Below are positions 19,828 through 28,010 of a DNA stretch of 43,132 bases, piece by piece (position 1 is the stretch's first letter; each line of letters starts with the position of its first letter). Under the pieces are notes generated by a model that worked only from the letters and a program-made list of their open reading frames with translations, was not told the DNA's origin and searched no databases. Made by a program: the position numbers and the translations under genes. Origin of the DNA: a virus. The stretch spans positions 1-43,132 of IMG/VR virus record IMGVR_UViG_3300035212_003103; one strand, 5' to 3'.

Positions 19828-20580
19828 ATGGGCTACGAAGTAATTTATTCTTATCACGAAAAAGTTGATGGGAATTACAATAAAGATGAAGTTAAAACAA
19901 TCAAAAAAAAGGTTGGAGATCCATTCGAGGATGTACCTTTGGAAAAGCTTGCATCCGTTGTAATGGGGCAACTTGCTCGAAGAGATATATTTGTCGCTAG
20001 TGTAGAAGTATTTGAACTTAGCAAAAAACCAATTAGCTTTAGAGAATCTGATGGTGGCGTTGTGATAAAAAACAAAAAGTTCACATTTGATCACTCTGTG
20101 GGTTTTTCGGTTCAAGATTTGTCTGTAGCATGCGTAGGAAATTCGACTTATCCTCATGAACAAGTGGAGAAAATAGAACTTTATCCTCATGAACAAATAG
20201 AGAAAAGAGAAATTTATCCTCATGAGCAATTGGCAATTCAAAAGCAAACTGTGGTAAGGTCAAAAAAGCCAATCACAACAGTTGTTTTTTCCCCAGAATT
20301 GCCAATGCTACATGAAGTAAAGACAAAAGGATATAAACTAACAGTTGATAAAAAATACCCAGTTTATGCTAAATCTGGCTCTATTCAAGGTGAGATTTAT
20401 ACAATTATAGATGATATGTCTAAGGAAATAAAAATTAGCGACAAATATTTTATTCAAGCCCCAGTTGGCCTCATTGGTGACAATGAAGTTAATTTTTCAG
20501 AGACACAAAAAGATAGAGAAGGTGGAAAGCTTTTTTGGGGAAACGCATCACAAGAAAACATGCCAAACATTAGGAGATAG
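19828..20580 (+). CDS. Uncharacterised phage protein with three 11-residue repeats
   Basis: 250 residues. The N-terminal 100 residues look like a compact alpha/beta domain; the middle holds three tandem copies of YPHEQ(V/I/L)EKxE(L/I) (about residues 108-140); a beta-rich C-terminal domain follows (PVYAKSGSIQGEIYTIIDD). TGAGGAATTT leads into the ATG. It precedes the coiled-coil gene by 2 bp. No family recognised; function not assigned. Confidence 0.65.
   Translation: MGYEVIYSYHEKVDGNYNKDEVKTIKKKVGDPFEDVPLEKLASVVMGQLARRDIFVASVEVFELSKKPISFRESDGGVVIKNKKFTFDHSVGFSVQDLSVACVGNSTYPHEQVEKIELYPHEQIEKREIYPHEQLAIQKQTVVRSKKPITTVVFSPELPMLHEVKTKGYKLTVDKKYPVYAKSGSIQGEIYTIIDDMSKEIKISDKYFIQAPVGLIGDNEVNFSETQKDREGGKLFWGNASQENMPNIRR
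20149..20247 (+). repeat. Three tandem 33-bp coding repeats
   Basis: Units at 20149-20181, 20182-20214 and 20215-20247, each starting TATCCTCATGA, the third diverging in its second half. They are in frame and add whole 11-residue units, so copy number can change without a frameshift. Confidence 0.85.
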
Positions 20581-20582
20581 TT

Positions 20583-21014
20583 ATGAAAAAAAATGAAAAA
20601 ATTGCAAAGAAAAGAAAAGAACGAGAAAAAAAATCACATACAAAGGTTTTGCTTAGAAGGGAAGCTATAAGAAAAGAACGAAGGGAAATTGTTCGTCAAA
20701 ACCTTTTGGAAAAATCACTTAGTCCTAAAAAAACACCCATAGTTAACAATAGAGAGTTGCAATTGGATCAAGAAGCAAAAAAAACAGAAAAAATAAAAGA
20801 ACAATTATTGAAAAATCAAGAGATTTTAAAAGCTCTTGAAGAACAATACAATCAAGAGCAAGACATAAGAAAACAAATTAATGAGAATTTGGAATCTGAA
20901 GGCAATATGAGCTTGCAGGATAAATTATCTGCCATGCACAAAAGTGTCATCGATTCACAGGAAAAATTTCAAGATCCTGATGCACAAATAGTAATCGATT
21001 ACGAAAATAAATAA
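20583..21014 (+). CDS. Charged coiled-coil protein, unknown function
   Basis: 143 residues, first 45 very basic (KKRKEREKK, RREAIRKERREIVR), then long charged helices with heptad-like hydrophobic spacing (KIKEQLLKNQEILKALEEQY) and an acidic end. Such architecture fits a nucleic-acid-binding or scaffolding protein. It lies between the repeat-containing gene and the hairpin array upstream of gp32. Function unknown. Confidence 0.65.
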   Translation: MKKNEKIAKKRKEREKKSHTKVLLRREAIRKERREIVRQNLLEKSLSPKKTPIVNNRELQLDQEAKKTEKIKEQLLKNQEILKALEEQYNQEQDIRKQINENLESEGNMSLQDKLSAMHKSVIDSQEKFQDPDAQIVIDYENK

Positions 21015-21030
21015 ATTTATAAAATTAATC

Positions 21031-21059
21031 TTGCACAACATGATAGATACGATTATAAA
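21031..21059 (+). promoter_or_regulatory. Sigma-70-like promoter candidate for the gp32 gene
   Basis: TTGCAC (21031-21036), 17-bp spacer, TATAAA (21054-21059). Transcription would begin about 21066, within the first repeat unit, so all three hairpins would be in the gp32 mRNA leader. Confidence 0.4.
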
Positions 21060-21060
21060 T

Positions 21061-21177
21061 GACTAACTGAGAAGCATATCGTTTGTTTCTCGAATCATTG
21101 ACTAACTGGGCAATAAATGTTTTATTGCTCGAACCATTAACTAATTGAGTAGTGATTATTCATTACTCGAACCATCA
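21061..21177 (+). repeat. Three tandem 39-nt hairpin units (gp32 leader element)
   Basis: Units begin at 21061, 21100 and 21139. Each has a conserved GACTAACT-type left flank (AACTAATT in unit 3), a hairpin, and a conserved CGAAYCAT right flank. Stems differ completely in sequence but pair fully: GAGAAGCA/TGTTTCTC (one G-U, 7-nt loop), GGGCAATAAA/TTTATTGCTC (one G-U, 3-nt loop), GAGTAGTGA/TCATTACTC (one G-U, 4-nt loop). Conservation of pairing with changed bases indicates selection for RNA (or DNA) structure. The array ends 20 bp before the gp32 ATG. T4 gp32 represses its own mRNA through a leader structure, so an autoregulatory operator is the natural guess. Confidence 0.8.
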
Positions 21178-21196
21178 TTTAAAGGCAGGTGCTATC

Positions 21197-22210
21197 ATGG
21201 GTATCGATTACGAACCACTCGATCTTAACGAGTTAAAAAAAGAATCCAAACGAGTAAATTCAGAAAGCAACACGGGTCAAAACGAAGAGTACTTTGCAAA
21301 ATATGTACGACTTCCTGACCGTGATGGATTTGTTTTGATGCGTTTTTTGCCTAAGAGAAAAGGCCAAAAGTTGTATTGTGCGACAAGAATTCACACTTTA
21401 AATAATCCAACTACGAATCAGAAAAGAATATTCCATTGTCCTAAAACTCTTACCGATACTGATAGGGGTCCACAATGGCGTGGAGATTGCATTATTTGTA
21501 AGTACTATAGTGATTTATGGCAAAAATCTGAAGGACTGTCTGGCAAAGATCAAGAAGATATGCGTAACAGTGCTAGGGAGTTAAAGCCAGTTGAACGATA
21601 TTATTACAATGTTATCGTTAGATCGGAAGTAGATCCTAAAAATAAGTCTATAGTAGGAACAAATGTAGGGCCAAAAATTTATTCATGTGGCAAACAAGTT
21701 CATGCTAAGATTTTGAGAGCAATTCTTGGTGATGAGGCTGCTGGAGAAAAGGAATTAGGGGATATTACACATCCAACAACTGGTCGTGATTTTAGACTTG
21801 TTAAAAAAGTTGTTAAGAGTGGCAATAGAGAATATCCAAACTATGACTTTTCAAAGTTTGAAGAAGTTTCTTCTTCAGGCACCTCAGAAGAGCTTGAAAA
21901 ATGGCTAACAAGTTTACAAGACCTTCAGTCTCTTCGTATTATCAAATCTGGCGATGATATTAAGCATGCCTTGAGAGTTCATTGCGGAATGATAGTAGAA
22001 GGCCAACAAGATGATTCTTTAGATGAATTTCGTAATTCATCGGGATCTTCTTCTAGATCTAACTTAAGTTCTTCAAATGTAATTTCTGGTTCAGATACTA
22101 TTGATGAAGAAATTTTATCTGTCAAGAAAACTGCAAAGGTAGTTTCCAAAACGGATGATTCTGCATCTCTTGCTGATGATGACTTTTTGAAAGAATTAGA
22201 AGGTATTTAA
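21197..22210 (+). CDS. gp32: Single-stranded DNA-binding protein (gp32-like)
   Basis: 337 residues from ATG 21197 (CAGGTG upstream); a longer GTG start inside the third hairpin unit is rejected. Zinc-site residues His80, Cys81, Cys98 and Cys101 (FHCP, CIICK) match gp32 style. A Ser-rich linker (GSSSRSNLSSSN) and acidic tail ending DDDFLKELEGI follow, as expected for the protein-interaction tail. It coats ssDNA and coordinates the replisome and UvsX loading. A strong terminator follows at 22223. Confidence 0.9.
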   Translation: MGIDYEPLDLNELKKESKRVNSESNTGQNEEYFAKYVRLPDRDGFVLMRFLPKRKGQKLYCATRIHTLNNPTTNQKRIFHCPKTLTDTDRGPQWRGDCIICKYYSDLWQKSEGLSGKDQEDMRNSARELKPVERYYYNVIVRSEVDPKNKSIVGTNVGPKIYSCGKQVHAKILRAILGDEAAGEKELGDITHPTTGRDFRLVKKVVKSGNREYPNYDFSKFEEVSSSGTSEELEKWLTSLQDLQSLRIIKSGDDIKHALRVHCGMIVEGQQDDSLDEFRNSSGSSSRSNLSSSNVISGSDTIDEEILSVKKTAKVVSKTDDSASLADDDFLKELEGI

Positions 22211-22222
22211 TTCCCTGTCTTC

Positions 22223-22257
22223 AAATAGGTGGAGTCAGTGATTCCACCTATTTTTTT
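22223..22257 (+). terminator. Intrinsic terminator after gp32
   Basis: Perfect 11-bp stem AAATAGGTGGA/TCCACCTATTT (22223-22233/22243-22253) with a 9-nt loop and following T-run. Confidence 0.9.
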
Positions 22258-22292
22258 AAAAAAATAATTACATTTTTACCGAGGTGTTTAAC

Positions 22293-23495
22293 ATGGCCAA
22301 AAGAAAGGTCGATGATGATTCATTTTTTCAAGATTTAGCAAATCAAACTGGTGGCGATATTGTTGCCAAGATTGATAGTGTGAAGTATTTTGTTGATACT
22401 GGGAATCTTGCGATAAATTATATTTGTAGTGGAAAGTTTATGGGTGGTGGTATTCCGGGCGGAAAGCTAACTGAAATATATGGTCCTTCTTCGTCATCAA
22501 AATCATTGATAGGAACAAATATTTTATTTGGAAGTCAGAGACAGGATGGAATTGCAATTCTTGAGGATTGTGAAAATTCAGCTAATAAAGAATTTATTCA
22601 AAAGGCATCACATTGTGATCTTACTAAAATTGTGAGGCATACTCCTCAGAGTTTGGAAGATGTTTTTTTGAAGATGTATAAATCTATCGAATTTGTTCGT
22701 TCGAAAAGAAAAGACTGCCCTATTGCAATCGTCTACGATTCTATTGGCGTGAGTCCATCAGCTAGAGAGCTTAGAGAGGTCAAGCTTCCAGAGAATGCCT
22801 CAAAAGCTGATTTTAAACGCATTGTGGGTGGCAATGAACAGCCAGGTGAACGGGCTAAGATTTGTTCTAGAGAATTCCGTAAGCTTAATACTGTTATGGA
22901 AACCAATGATGCCACTGTTGTTATTTTGAATCAGACAAGATCCAAGATAGGTGTTCTTTATGGCAATCCAACCACAACTGCTGGCGGTGGTAACGCTTTA
23001 CCATTCTATGCTTCATGTAGATTAGAAACATCTACAATGAAGAAGATAGAATATAAAATCAGTGCAAAAAAAACCAAGATTCTTGGAATTAACATTCGTG
23101 TTAAAAATGTCAAGAATAAGACTCACACGCCATTTATTTCAACAGAAAACATTCAATTGCTTTTTGAACATGGAATAAATCCTGTTAGTGGCTTATTGTC
23201 TTGTTTGCTTGATGCGAATAGAATTGTGGCTAAAAGTGCTGGTAATTTTGTCATCGCAGATGCATTTTCCAATGGAGAAGAAGTAAAGTTCAAGGCTTCG
23301 CTTGATAAAAATGAAGTGCCACTTGAAATATTGCTTAAATATCCAAGTTTGGTGGATGCTACATCTGAGCAGGAGTTGGTTGATTATTTTGAGCCTTTTA
23401 AGGATGCAATGAACTTTAAGCTTGGTGCTGATGTCATCGAAACTGATGTATTGGGTTCAGATGATGACGATGTGATAGACGAAGAATTAGAATAA
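22293..23495 (+). CDS. uvsX: RecA-family recombinase (UvsX-like)
   Basis: 400 residues from ATG 22293, with GAGGTG 6-12 nt upstream. Walker A GPSSSSKS (64-71) has Ser where RecA has Gly, as in T4 UvsX (GPSKSFKS). A following YDSIGVS strand is the Walker B region, and NQTRSKIGVLYGNP fits loop L2. A C-terminal acidic tail (DDDDVIDEELE) is present. It forms filaments on ssDNA coated by gp32 and performs strand exchange. Terminators on both sides make this a monocistronic unit. Confidence 0.92.
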   Translation: MAKRKVDDDSFFQDLANQTGGDIVAKIDSVKYFVDTGNLAINYICSGKFMGGGIPGGKLTEIYGPSSSSKSLIGTNILFGSQRQDGIAILEDCENSANKEFIQKASHCDLTKIVRHTPQSLEDVFLKMYKSIEFVRSKRKDCPIAIVYDSIGVSPSARELREVKLPENASKADFKRIVGGNEQPGERAKICSREFRKLNTVMETNDATVVILNQTRSKIGVLYGNPTTTAGGGNALPFYASCRLETSTMKKIEYKISAKKTKILGINIRVKNVKNKTHTPFISTENIQLLFEHGINPVSGLLSCLLDANRIVAKSAGNFVIADAFSNGEEVKFKASLDKNEVPLEILLKYPSLVDATSEQELVDYFEPFKDAMNFKLGADVIETDVLGSDDDDVIDEELE

Positions 23496-23511
23496 TTTTA
23501 AATTTAACTTT

Positions 23512-23552
23512 AAAAGGGAATTACCTTTGATTTAGGTAATTCCTTTTTTTTT
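23512..23552 (+). terminator. Intrinsic terminator after uvsX
   Basis: GGAATTACC (23517-23525) and GGTAATTCC (23535-23543) form a perfect 9-bp stem, preceded by AAAA and followed by nine T. Confidence 0.92.
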
Positions 23553-23609
23553 GCCTTTACTTTGATGAATTAATCAATATTATTTGTCATACAAGTTAAG
23601 GAGTAGCTG

Positions 23610-24524
23610 ATGAGTTCTGTTAAATTGGGAAATACCAAGTCGTTTAAAAATTGGCAAAAATTTAAAATAACTAAATTAGACAGACTTTTTGAATTTAGTT
23701 TAAAAAAAAATTATGGTATTAAATTTTATCGTGACTTCACATTCGACAAAATAGAACAAGAAAATTTTAAAAAAAAATTAACAACACAAGAGCAAATGAA
23801 TCTTGTTAAAAGTGCCAAAAATGGCGATATAAAGGCTTGTGATAAACTTGTTTTTTCTTGTTATAAATTGATTTATTGGATGGGAAAAAAAATAAATATC
23901 CCTGTTGATTTAATGCCTGATTGCATTCAAGAAGGTGTTTTGGGTATTTATGAGGCAATAAATGGTTATGATGCAAGCAAGAATGTTAAATTTAGTTATT
24001 ATGTACTTTTTCATATTTATAAAAGAATTTATAAATACATATCTCACAATAGATATTTTGTTAAAGTTCCGACAAATGTTTATTCAAAATTGCAAAAAAT
24101 ATCAACTGTAATTTTTCAAACTCTTGCTTTTAATGATGTGAAAAATATTGAAAAAGAATTAGAAATTGAAAACATTAATGATTTTGGAACTTATCCTAAA
24201 AATCTACAAATGATTATCATAATGCTTAGAAGCATTCAATTGACAGAACAACTTAATCCTGTAATAGAAGATCCTTTGAGTAATTTTTGCGAAAAGGAAC
24301 ACATAAATCATTGTGTGGAATCTTTGCTAAAGCGATGCAATAAAAGGCAAAGATTTATTATTTGCATGAAATTTGGAATCAATTGTAAAAAAGAATATTA
24401 TTCGTTAAGACATATTGGGAAAAAATTAGGAATAACAAGAGAAAGAGTTAGACAAATTGTAGCTTCTATATTGATAAAGCTAAAAGATTTAATGGATGAA
24501 AATAAAGTTTTTCTATTAAAATAA
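23610..24524 (+). CDS. Sigma-70-family RNA polymerase sigma factor
   Basis: 304 residues, start preceded by AAGGAG. The region 2-like core reads DCIQEGVLGIYEAINGYD, then FSYYVLFHIYKRIYKYI (about 108-155), and the region 4 helix-turn-helix reads YSLRHIGKKLGITRERVRQI (about 269-288). RERVRQI is a strong -35 recognition signature. It would redirect host RNA polymerase to phage promoters. It is flanked by the uvsX terminator upstream and a convergent gene downstream. Confidence 0.92.
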   Translation: MSSVKLGNTKSFKNWQKFKITKLDRLFEFSLKKNYGIKFYRDFTFDKIEQENFKKKLTTQEQMNLVKSAKNGDIKACDKLVFSCYKLIYWMGKKINIPVDLMPDCIQEGVLGIYEAINGYDASKNVKFSYYVLFHIYKRIYKYISHNRYFVKVPTNVYSKLQKISTVIFQTLAFNDVKNIEKELEIENINDFGTYPKNLQMIIIMLRSIQLTEQLNPVIEDPLSNFCEKEHINHCVESLLKRCNKRQRFIICMKFGINCKKEYYSLRHIGKKLGITRERVRQIVASILIKLKDLMDENKVFLLK

Positions 24525-24531
24525 GAATTAT

Positions 24532-24963
24532 TTAATTTATTTTATACTTATTTTTATCGATTTTATTCAATGTAAACCCAATTTTTTTGATGTAATTCTT
24601 GGCTTTTTGTATTTGTGCAGATATTTCTTTTTCTTCCAATCCTTGTTTGCTAAATTCACATTTTATTTTGCTAATATCAATTGTTTTTTTGCTTTTTAGA
24701 TCTTTTATCATTTGTTCAAATATTTTGTTTGATTTTTTTTTTGCAATTTTTTCAATTTCTTTATAATCAAAATCTTCTTGTTTGCAATTGGTATCACAAA
24801 TATCATTAGCAAGTTCCTCTAATGATTTTATATTTTTGCAATTGGTTTCAACTAATGATAATTCTGCTTTAAATGTATTTGCAAACTCAATTAGTTGATC
24901 TAAATTGTTTTTGCTTGTAAGGAATTTTCTTTTGTCTTTTAATTTTACTAATAAACAATTCAT
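24532..24963 (-). CDS. Unknown small helical protein
   Basis: 143 residues, AGGAGA 6 nt before ATG, Lys-rich, mostly predicted helical. It ends with QIQKAKNYIKKIGFTLNKI, which suggests a small helical bundle or DNA-binding element. No family recognised. A TATAAATA sequence lies at 24989-24996 on the same strand, 26 bp before the start, but this may be chance in AT-rich DNA. Confidence 0.6.
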   Translation of the reverse strand: MNCLLVKLKDKRKFLTSKNNLDQLIEFANTFKAELSLVETNCKNIKSLEELANDICDTNCKQEDFDYKEIEKIAKKKSNKIFEQMIKDLKSKKTIDISKIKCEFSKQGLEEKEISAQIQKAKNYIKKIGFTLNKIDKNKYKIN

Positions 24964-25018
24964 CGTTATTCTCCTTTGGATAGAATATTATTTATAATTA
25001 TAAACGAGGGAACCAAGC

Positions 25019-26032
25019 GTGGACAATAACAGAAATTTAATATCATGTGATAGTTCAAGAAGATTTGGCGTTGAGATTGAATTGAACGCTTTCGATCTTA
25101 GGAATAGACCTTCTGGATATGAATTCGGAAACCTACCAGAAGGCATAGGATACATAGCAAATTTAGTACAAAAAACGGTTAAAAACAAAGTTGATATTCA
25201 TCGATGGCAAAATAATCACCACAATGACTCTTGGATATTAAAACCAGATAGTAGTTGTGGAATAGAAATATGCACACCAGTTTTAAAAGGTATGACTGGA
25301 ATCAAAAGTGTTTGCTCTGTCGTTAATTCATTTTCAACTGATAATTTTGTGCAAGCCGATTCAAGATGTTCTTTTCATATTCATGTTGATGTAAATGATT
25401 TGAAAAAAGATGATTTAGGTGCAATTATTTCGTGGTGGATTAAATGCGAAAATGTTTTTATGGATATAGTTCCAATTAAAAGAAGAAAAAGCAAATATTG
25501 CCAAATGTTGTCTTTTACATCGATTGTTGAAAGTGTTAAAAATGAAATGCATGATAGTGGATATTTAATTAATCAGCTTGGAAAGCATAAGTATTTTACT
25601 TTAAACACTTACCACATGGTTAACAGAAAAAGAAATACAATTGAATTTAGAATTATGGATTCATCATGTTGCATTAGTTATTTTAATGCTAAAAACTATA
25701 TTTTATTGATTTTACATTTTATAAAATGTTCGCTAGAAAGAAAATTGCCTTGTGATTATAAAGATGGTGATTCTTTTTCTAGTTATTCTTGGTTAACCAT
25801 TGAGGAGTTTTTACAATTTTTGCATTTAGACGATGATAAAAATTTATCTGAAGGCATGAAAGAGCTTAGATTTTGGCTATATATTAGGCTTCAACAGAAT
25901 ATTTCCAATGCTGATCGTGGAATTTTTGGTAGTGAATGTAAGTTCAATATGGAAAACACTTTAGATAAATTAAGATCATCAAATCATAATGTTTTTAATT
26001 GTGATTTTTTTCATGAGAAGTTTAAAAAATAA
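25019..26032 (+). CDS. Amidoligase-family (COOH-NH2 ligase) enzyme
   Basis: 337 residues starting with GTG, supported by GAGGG 8 nt upstream. RRFGVEIEL (14-22), DSSCGIEICTP (77-87), SFHIHVDV (118-125) and NTIEFRIMD (206-214) follow the family's order: glutamine-synthetase-like metal and substrate motifs. These enzymes join carboxylates and amines using ATP, in peptide tagging or small-molecule synthesis. Two unknown small genes follow. A DUF350 gene, a known partner of such ligases in bacteria, is present at 37865-38077. Confidence 0.8.
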   Translation: MDNNRNLISCDSSRRFGVEIELNAFDLRNRPSGYEFGNLPEGIGYIANLVQKTVKNKVDIHRWQNNHHNDSWILKPDSSCGIEICTPVLKGMTGIKSVCSVVNSFSTDNFVQADSRCSFHIHVDVNDLKKDDLGAIISWWIKCENVFMDIVPIKRRKSKYCQMLSFTSIVESVKNEMHDSGYLINQLGKHKYFTLNTYHMVNRKRNTIEFRIMDSSCCISYFNAKNYILLILHFIKCSLERKLPCDYKDGDSFSSYSWLTIEEFLQFLHLDDDKNLSEGMKELRFWLYIRLQQNISNADRGIFGSECKFNMENTLDKLRSSNHNVFNCDFFHEKFKK

Positions 26033-26068
26033 CAATACATAGAGTAGACATAGAAAAGGTAGAATAAT

Positions 26069-26539
26069 ATGTCAGATCATAGTAAAAATATCGATAAGTC
26101 AATAAAAGAACTAAAAAATTTAGCAAAAATTTTAGTTCCATACAACTATCCGATTTGCACTTTAAGTTTACAAAATGATGATCTTTTAATTTTTAAAACA
26201 AGAATTTTTATTGTAGATGGTTATTCTTTAATCGCACATTATCAAAGGTGTGATTATGGTAAATACTATTTAGATTTATTACAGCTTTATGGTGATTATA
26301 GTACATATTTACCATTGCCAGTAATTTGTAAATTTGCAAAAAGATTTCTTGGAAATAAAGAATTATCATTGGTAGAGACTTATAAAGAAAATCGAAAAAT
26401 TTACTGTTGGACTGTGTATTTAGACAAACAAGAAAGCGTAATCTCTAATCCATATAAAGATCAAGGTGATTGGAAGCATGGGTTTTATGATGATATGAAA
26501 TATTTCTATGTTCCTCCGAATAAAGTTTTTTTTATTTAA
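26069..26539 (+). CDS. Unknown protein next to the amidoligase
   Basis: 156 residues with AAGGTAG upstream. No signal peptide or known motif; contains GYSLIAHYQRCDYGKYYLDLLQ and a final aromatic segment WKHGFYDDMKYFYVPP. I do not recognise the family. Gene order amidoligase, this, next small gene suggests one operon and possibly a substrate or partner. Confidence 0.6.
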   Translation: MSDHSKNIDKSIKELKNLAKILVPYNYPICTLSLQNDDLLIFKTRIFIVDGYSLIAHYQRCDYGKYYLDLLQLYGDYSTYLPLPVICKFAKRFLGNKELSLVETYKENRKIYCWTVYLDKQESVISNPYKDQGDWKHGFYDDMKYFYVPPNKVFFI

Positions 26540-26561
26540 AATATTTTTATGCGAGGTTATT

Positions 26562-26861
26562 ATGAGTAAAAACAAAATACAGTGTTTAATTGTAGAGCAT
26601 TTATTGAAACATGGGCAAATAGAAATTTTTTTGCCAGATAATGTCACTTTAGAAATTGGGATAACACAAGAAAGCCAAAGTGGAAAATTTATAAAAAAAG
26701 ATAATTATTGTTGGGTTATGGCATCTCGTGACGATAGAACTGCTTGTCTAGATTCTTTTAATCTTGGGCTTAGATTTGCAGATGAAAAAAATGCGTTAAT
26801 TTTAGATGATAGTTTTATAAATCAAGATGGCGAACAAGTTAGGCGATTAGATGTAGTTTAA
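26562..26861 (+). CDS. Unknown small phage protein
   Basis: 99 residues from ATG 26562, chosen because GAGGTTATT precedes it. The first half is CLIVEHLLKHGQIEIFLPDNVTLEIGI, and WVMASRDDRTACLDSFNLGL follows. It appears to be a compact alpha/beta domain with no catalytic signature that I can name. Its stop overlaps the next convergent gene by 4 bp. Confidence 0.65.
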   Translation: MSKNKIQCLIVEHLLKHGQIEIFLPDNVTLEIGITQESQSGKFIKKDNYCWVMASRDDRTACLDSFNLGLRFADEKNALILDDSFINQDGEQVRRLDVV

Positions 26862-27217
26862 TTATAATTATATATATTGCCTAAAGTTTTTGAATGACTT
26901 AAAATACCATTAGATAGTAGGAACATTTCGGTTGTTCCTATGGCAACTTGTTCGTTTTGCAAAGGAACTAAAAAGTCGATCCAAATTATAAATCCATGTT
27001 CTGTATTTTGGAATCTTGAGATCATAATTTGTGTGCCTTTTTTTTTATAACTTGTGTTTGGAATAAGTTCAAAATTATGTTTGTTTTGTAACACAAGATC
27101 ATTTATTACTTTTATTAAATTGGAACCATCTAAAAAATGTGTCCATTTTGTGACAAGTAGTTCTTCAAATTTTTGTTTGTTAAATATATTTTTAATTTCC
27201 ATTTGAGGTTTATCCAT
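26858..27217 (-). CDS. Unknown small protein
   Basis: 119 residues. Neither the start used (27217) nor the second Met (27202) has a good Shine-Dalgarno, so the exact start is uncertain. The 5' end overlaps the divergent gene at 27216 by 2 bp. Content: LLVTKWTHFLDGSNLIKVINDLVLQ, then beta-rich IMISRFQ, FIIWIDFLVPL. Family not recognised. Confidence 0.5.
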   Translation of the reverse strand: MDKPQMEIKNIFNKQKFEELLVTKWTHFLDGSNLIKVINDLVLQNKHNFELIPNTSYKKKGTQIMISRFQNTEHGFIIWIDFLVPLQNEQVAIGTTEMFLLSNGILSHSKTLGNIYNYN

Positions 27218-27470
27218 GAAGAAGCAGGAACAGTTTTTAAAAGAGTATTTTTACAGGCTTTCTGATGAGAATTTAAAGGTTTTGCATAGTAGGCTTAACT
27301 TTAGATATTCTGGCGATCTTTCAGAAGTTCTTAATTATGTTTGTAATAATAAAGAAATGGATCGTTGGCTAGGAACAGCAAATTCTCCAAAAGATTTATA
27401 TGACATGTTAGATTTTATGCATGAGCATGTAAATAAAGAGTATAAAAAAAGATTTGAAATAAATAGATAG
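27216..27470 (+). CDS. Unknown small protein
   Basis: 84 residues, with GAGG upstream. Helical and rich in aromatic and charged residues (FYRLSDENLKVLHSRLNFRY; MLDFMHEHVNKEYKKRFE). Not recognised. A strong hairpin follows at 27481. Confidence 0.6.
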   Translation: MKKQEQFLKEYFYRLSDENLKVLHSRLNFRYSGDLSEVLNYVCNNKEMDRWLGTANSPKDLYDMLDFMHEHVNKEYKKRFEINR

Positions 27471-27480
27471 TAATTTTATT

Positions 27481-27524
27481 GTCACGATAATAGAGGACGA
27501 AAAAATAGCCTCTATTGTCGTGAC
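27481..27524. terminator. Strong 16-bp hairpin, probable terminator
   Basis: GTCACGATAATAGAGG (27481-27496) pairs with CCTCTATTGTCGTGAC (27509-27524), one G-U, 12-nt loop. T-rich sequence follows but not immediately, so it may also act as a leader or mRNA-stability structure for the HNH gene. Confidence 0.6.
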
Positions 27525-27554
27525 TGATTTATTTTAAATTTTTTGTGGAGGAAA

Positions 27555-28010
27555 ATGAGTCAAGGTGATTTATGGGCATGCAAAAAATGTAATACTACAG
27601 ATATTGATTTGCGGTACACTTCTGGGAAAATGCTAGTCTGCAAAGATTGTCAAAAATTTAAAAATTTAAAAAACAATTCTAATTTTAAAAGAAAACGAAA
27701 AAGAAACCCAGAAATTCTTATTTCAGAAGAAGAATTTTTAATATGGTTGAGAAACTCTGATAGACAATGCCATTATTGTGGACTTAAAGAAAAAGAAATT
27801 CATAAGTTCAAAATAAAATCTCAAATTGGCTTAGGTGTTGAGTCATTAGGCATTGACAGGATTGACAATTATGGCGACTATACATTAGATAATATTGCTC
27901 TTTGTTGCTTAATTTGCAATAAGATAAAAAGCAATTTCTTTTCTGAAAATGAAATGAAGTCTATAGGCACTGAAATTAATCACATTTGGAATAAAAGACT
28001 AGAGGAATAA
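27555..28010 (+). CDS. HNH-type endonuclease with N-terminal zinc finger
   Basis: 151 residues from ATG 27555 with GGAGG 4 nt upstream. The N-terminus has CKKC (residues 9-12) and CKDC (29-32). The nuclease region has CHYC, then LGIDRIDNYGDYTLDN, CCLICN and KIKSN. The usual first His of HNH is Asp-Arg here, as in the phage-type Asp variants. It ends directly at the ATG of the Hel308-like helicase, so coupling is likely. It could be a homing nuclease or nickase. Confidence 0.8.
   Translation: MSQGDLWACKKCNTTDIDLRYTSGKMLVCKDCQKFKNLKNNSNFKRKRKRNPEILISEEEFLIWLRNSDRQCHYCGLKEKEIHKFKIKSQIGLGVESLGIDRIDNYGDYTLDNIALCCLICNKIKSNFFSENEMKSIGTEINHIWNKRLEE

Noticed and set aside
21061-21177. CRISPR-like array
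   Set aside because: Only three units of exact 39-nt period with no unique spacers; the variable part is a self-pairing stem.
21152-21196. GTG start for gp32 inside the third hairpin
   Set aside because: ATG 21197 gives the conserved N-terminus with CAGGTG upstream; the extension is translated repeat DNA.
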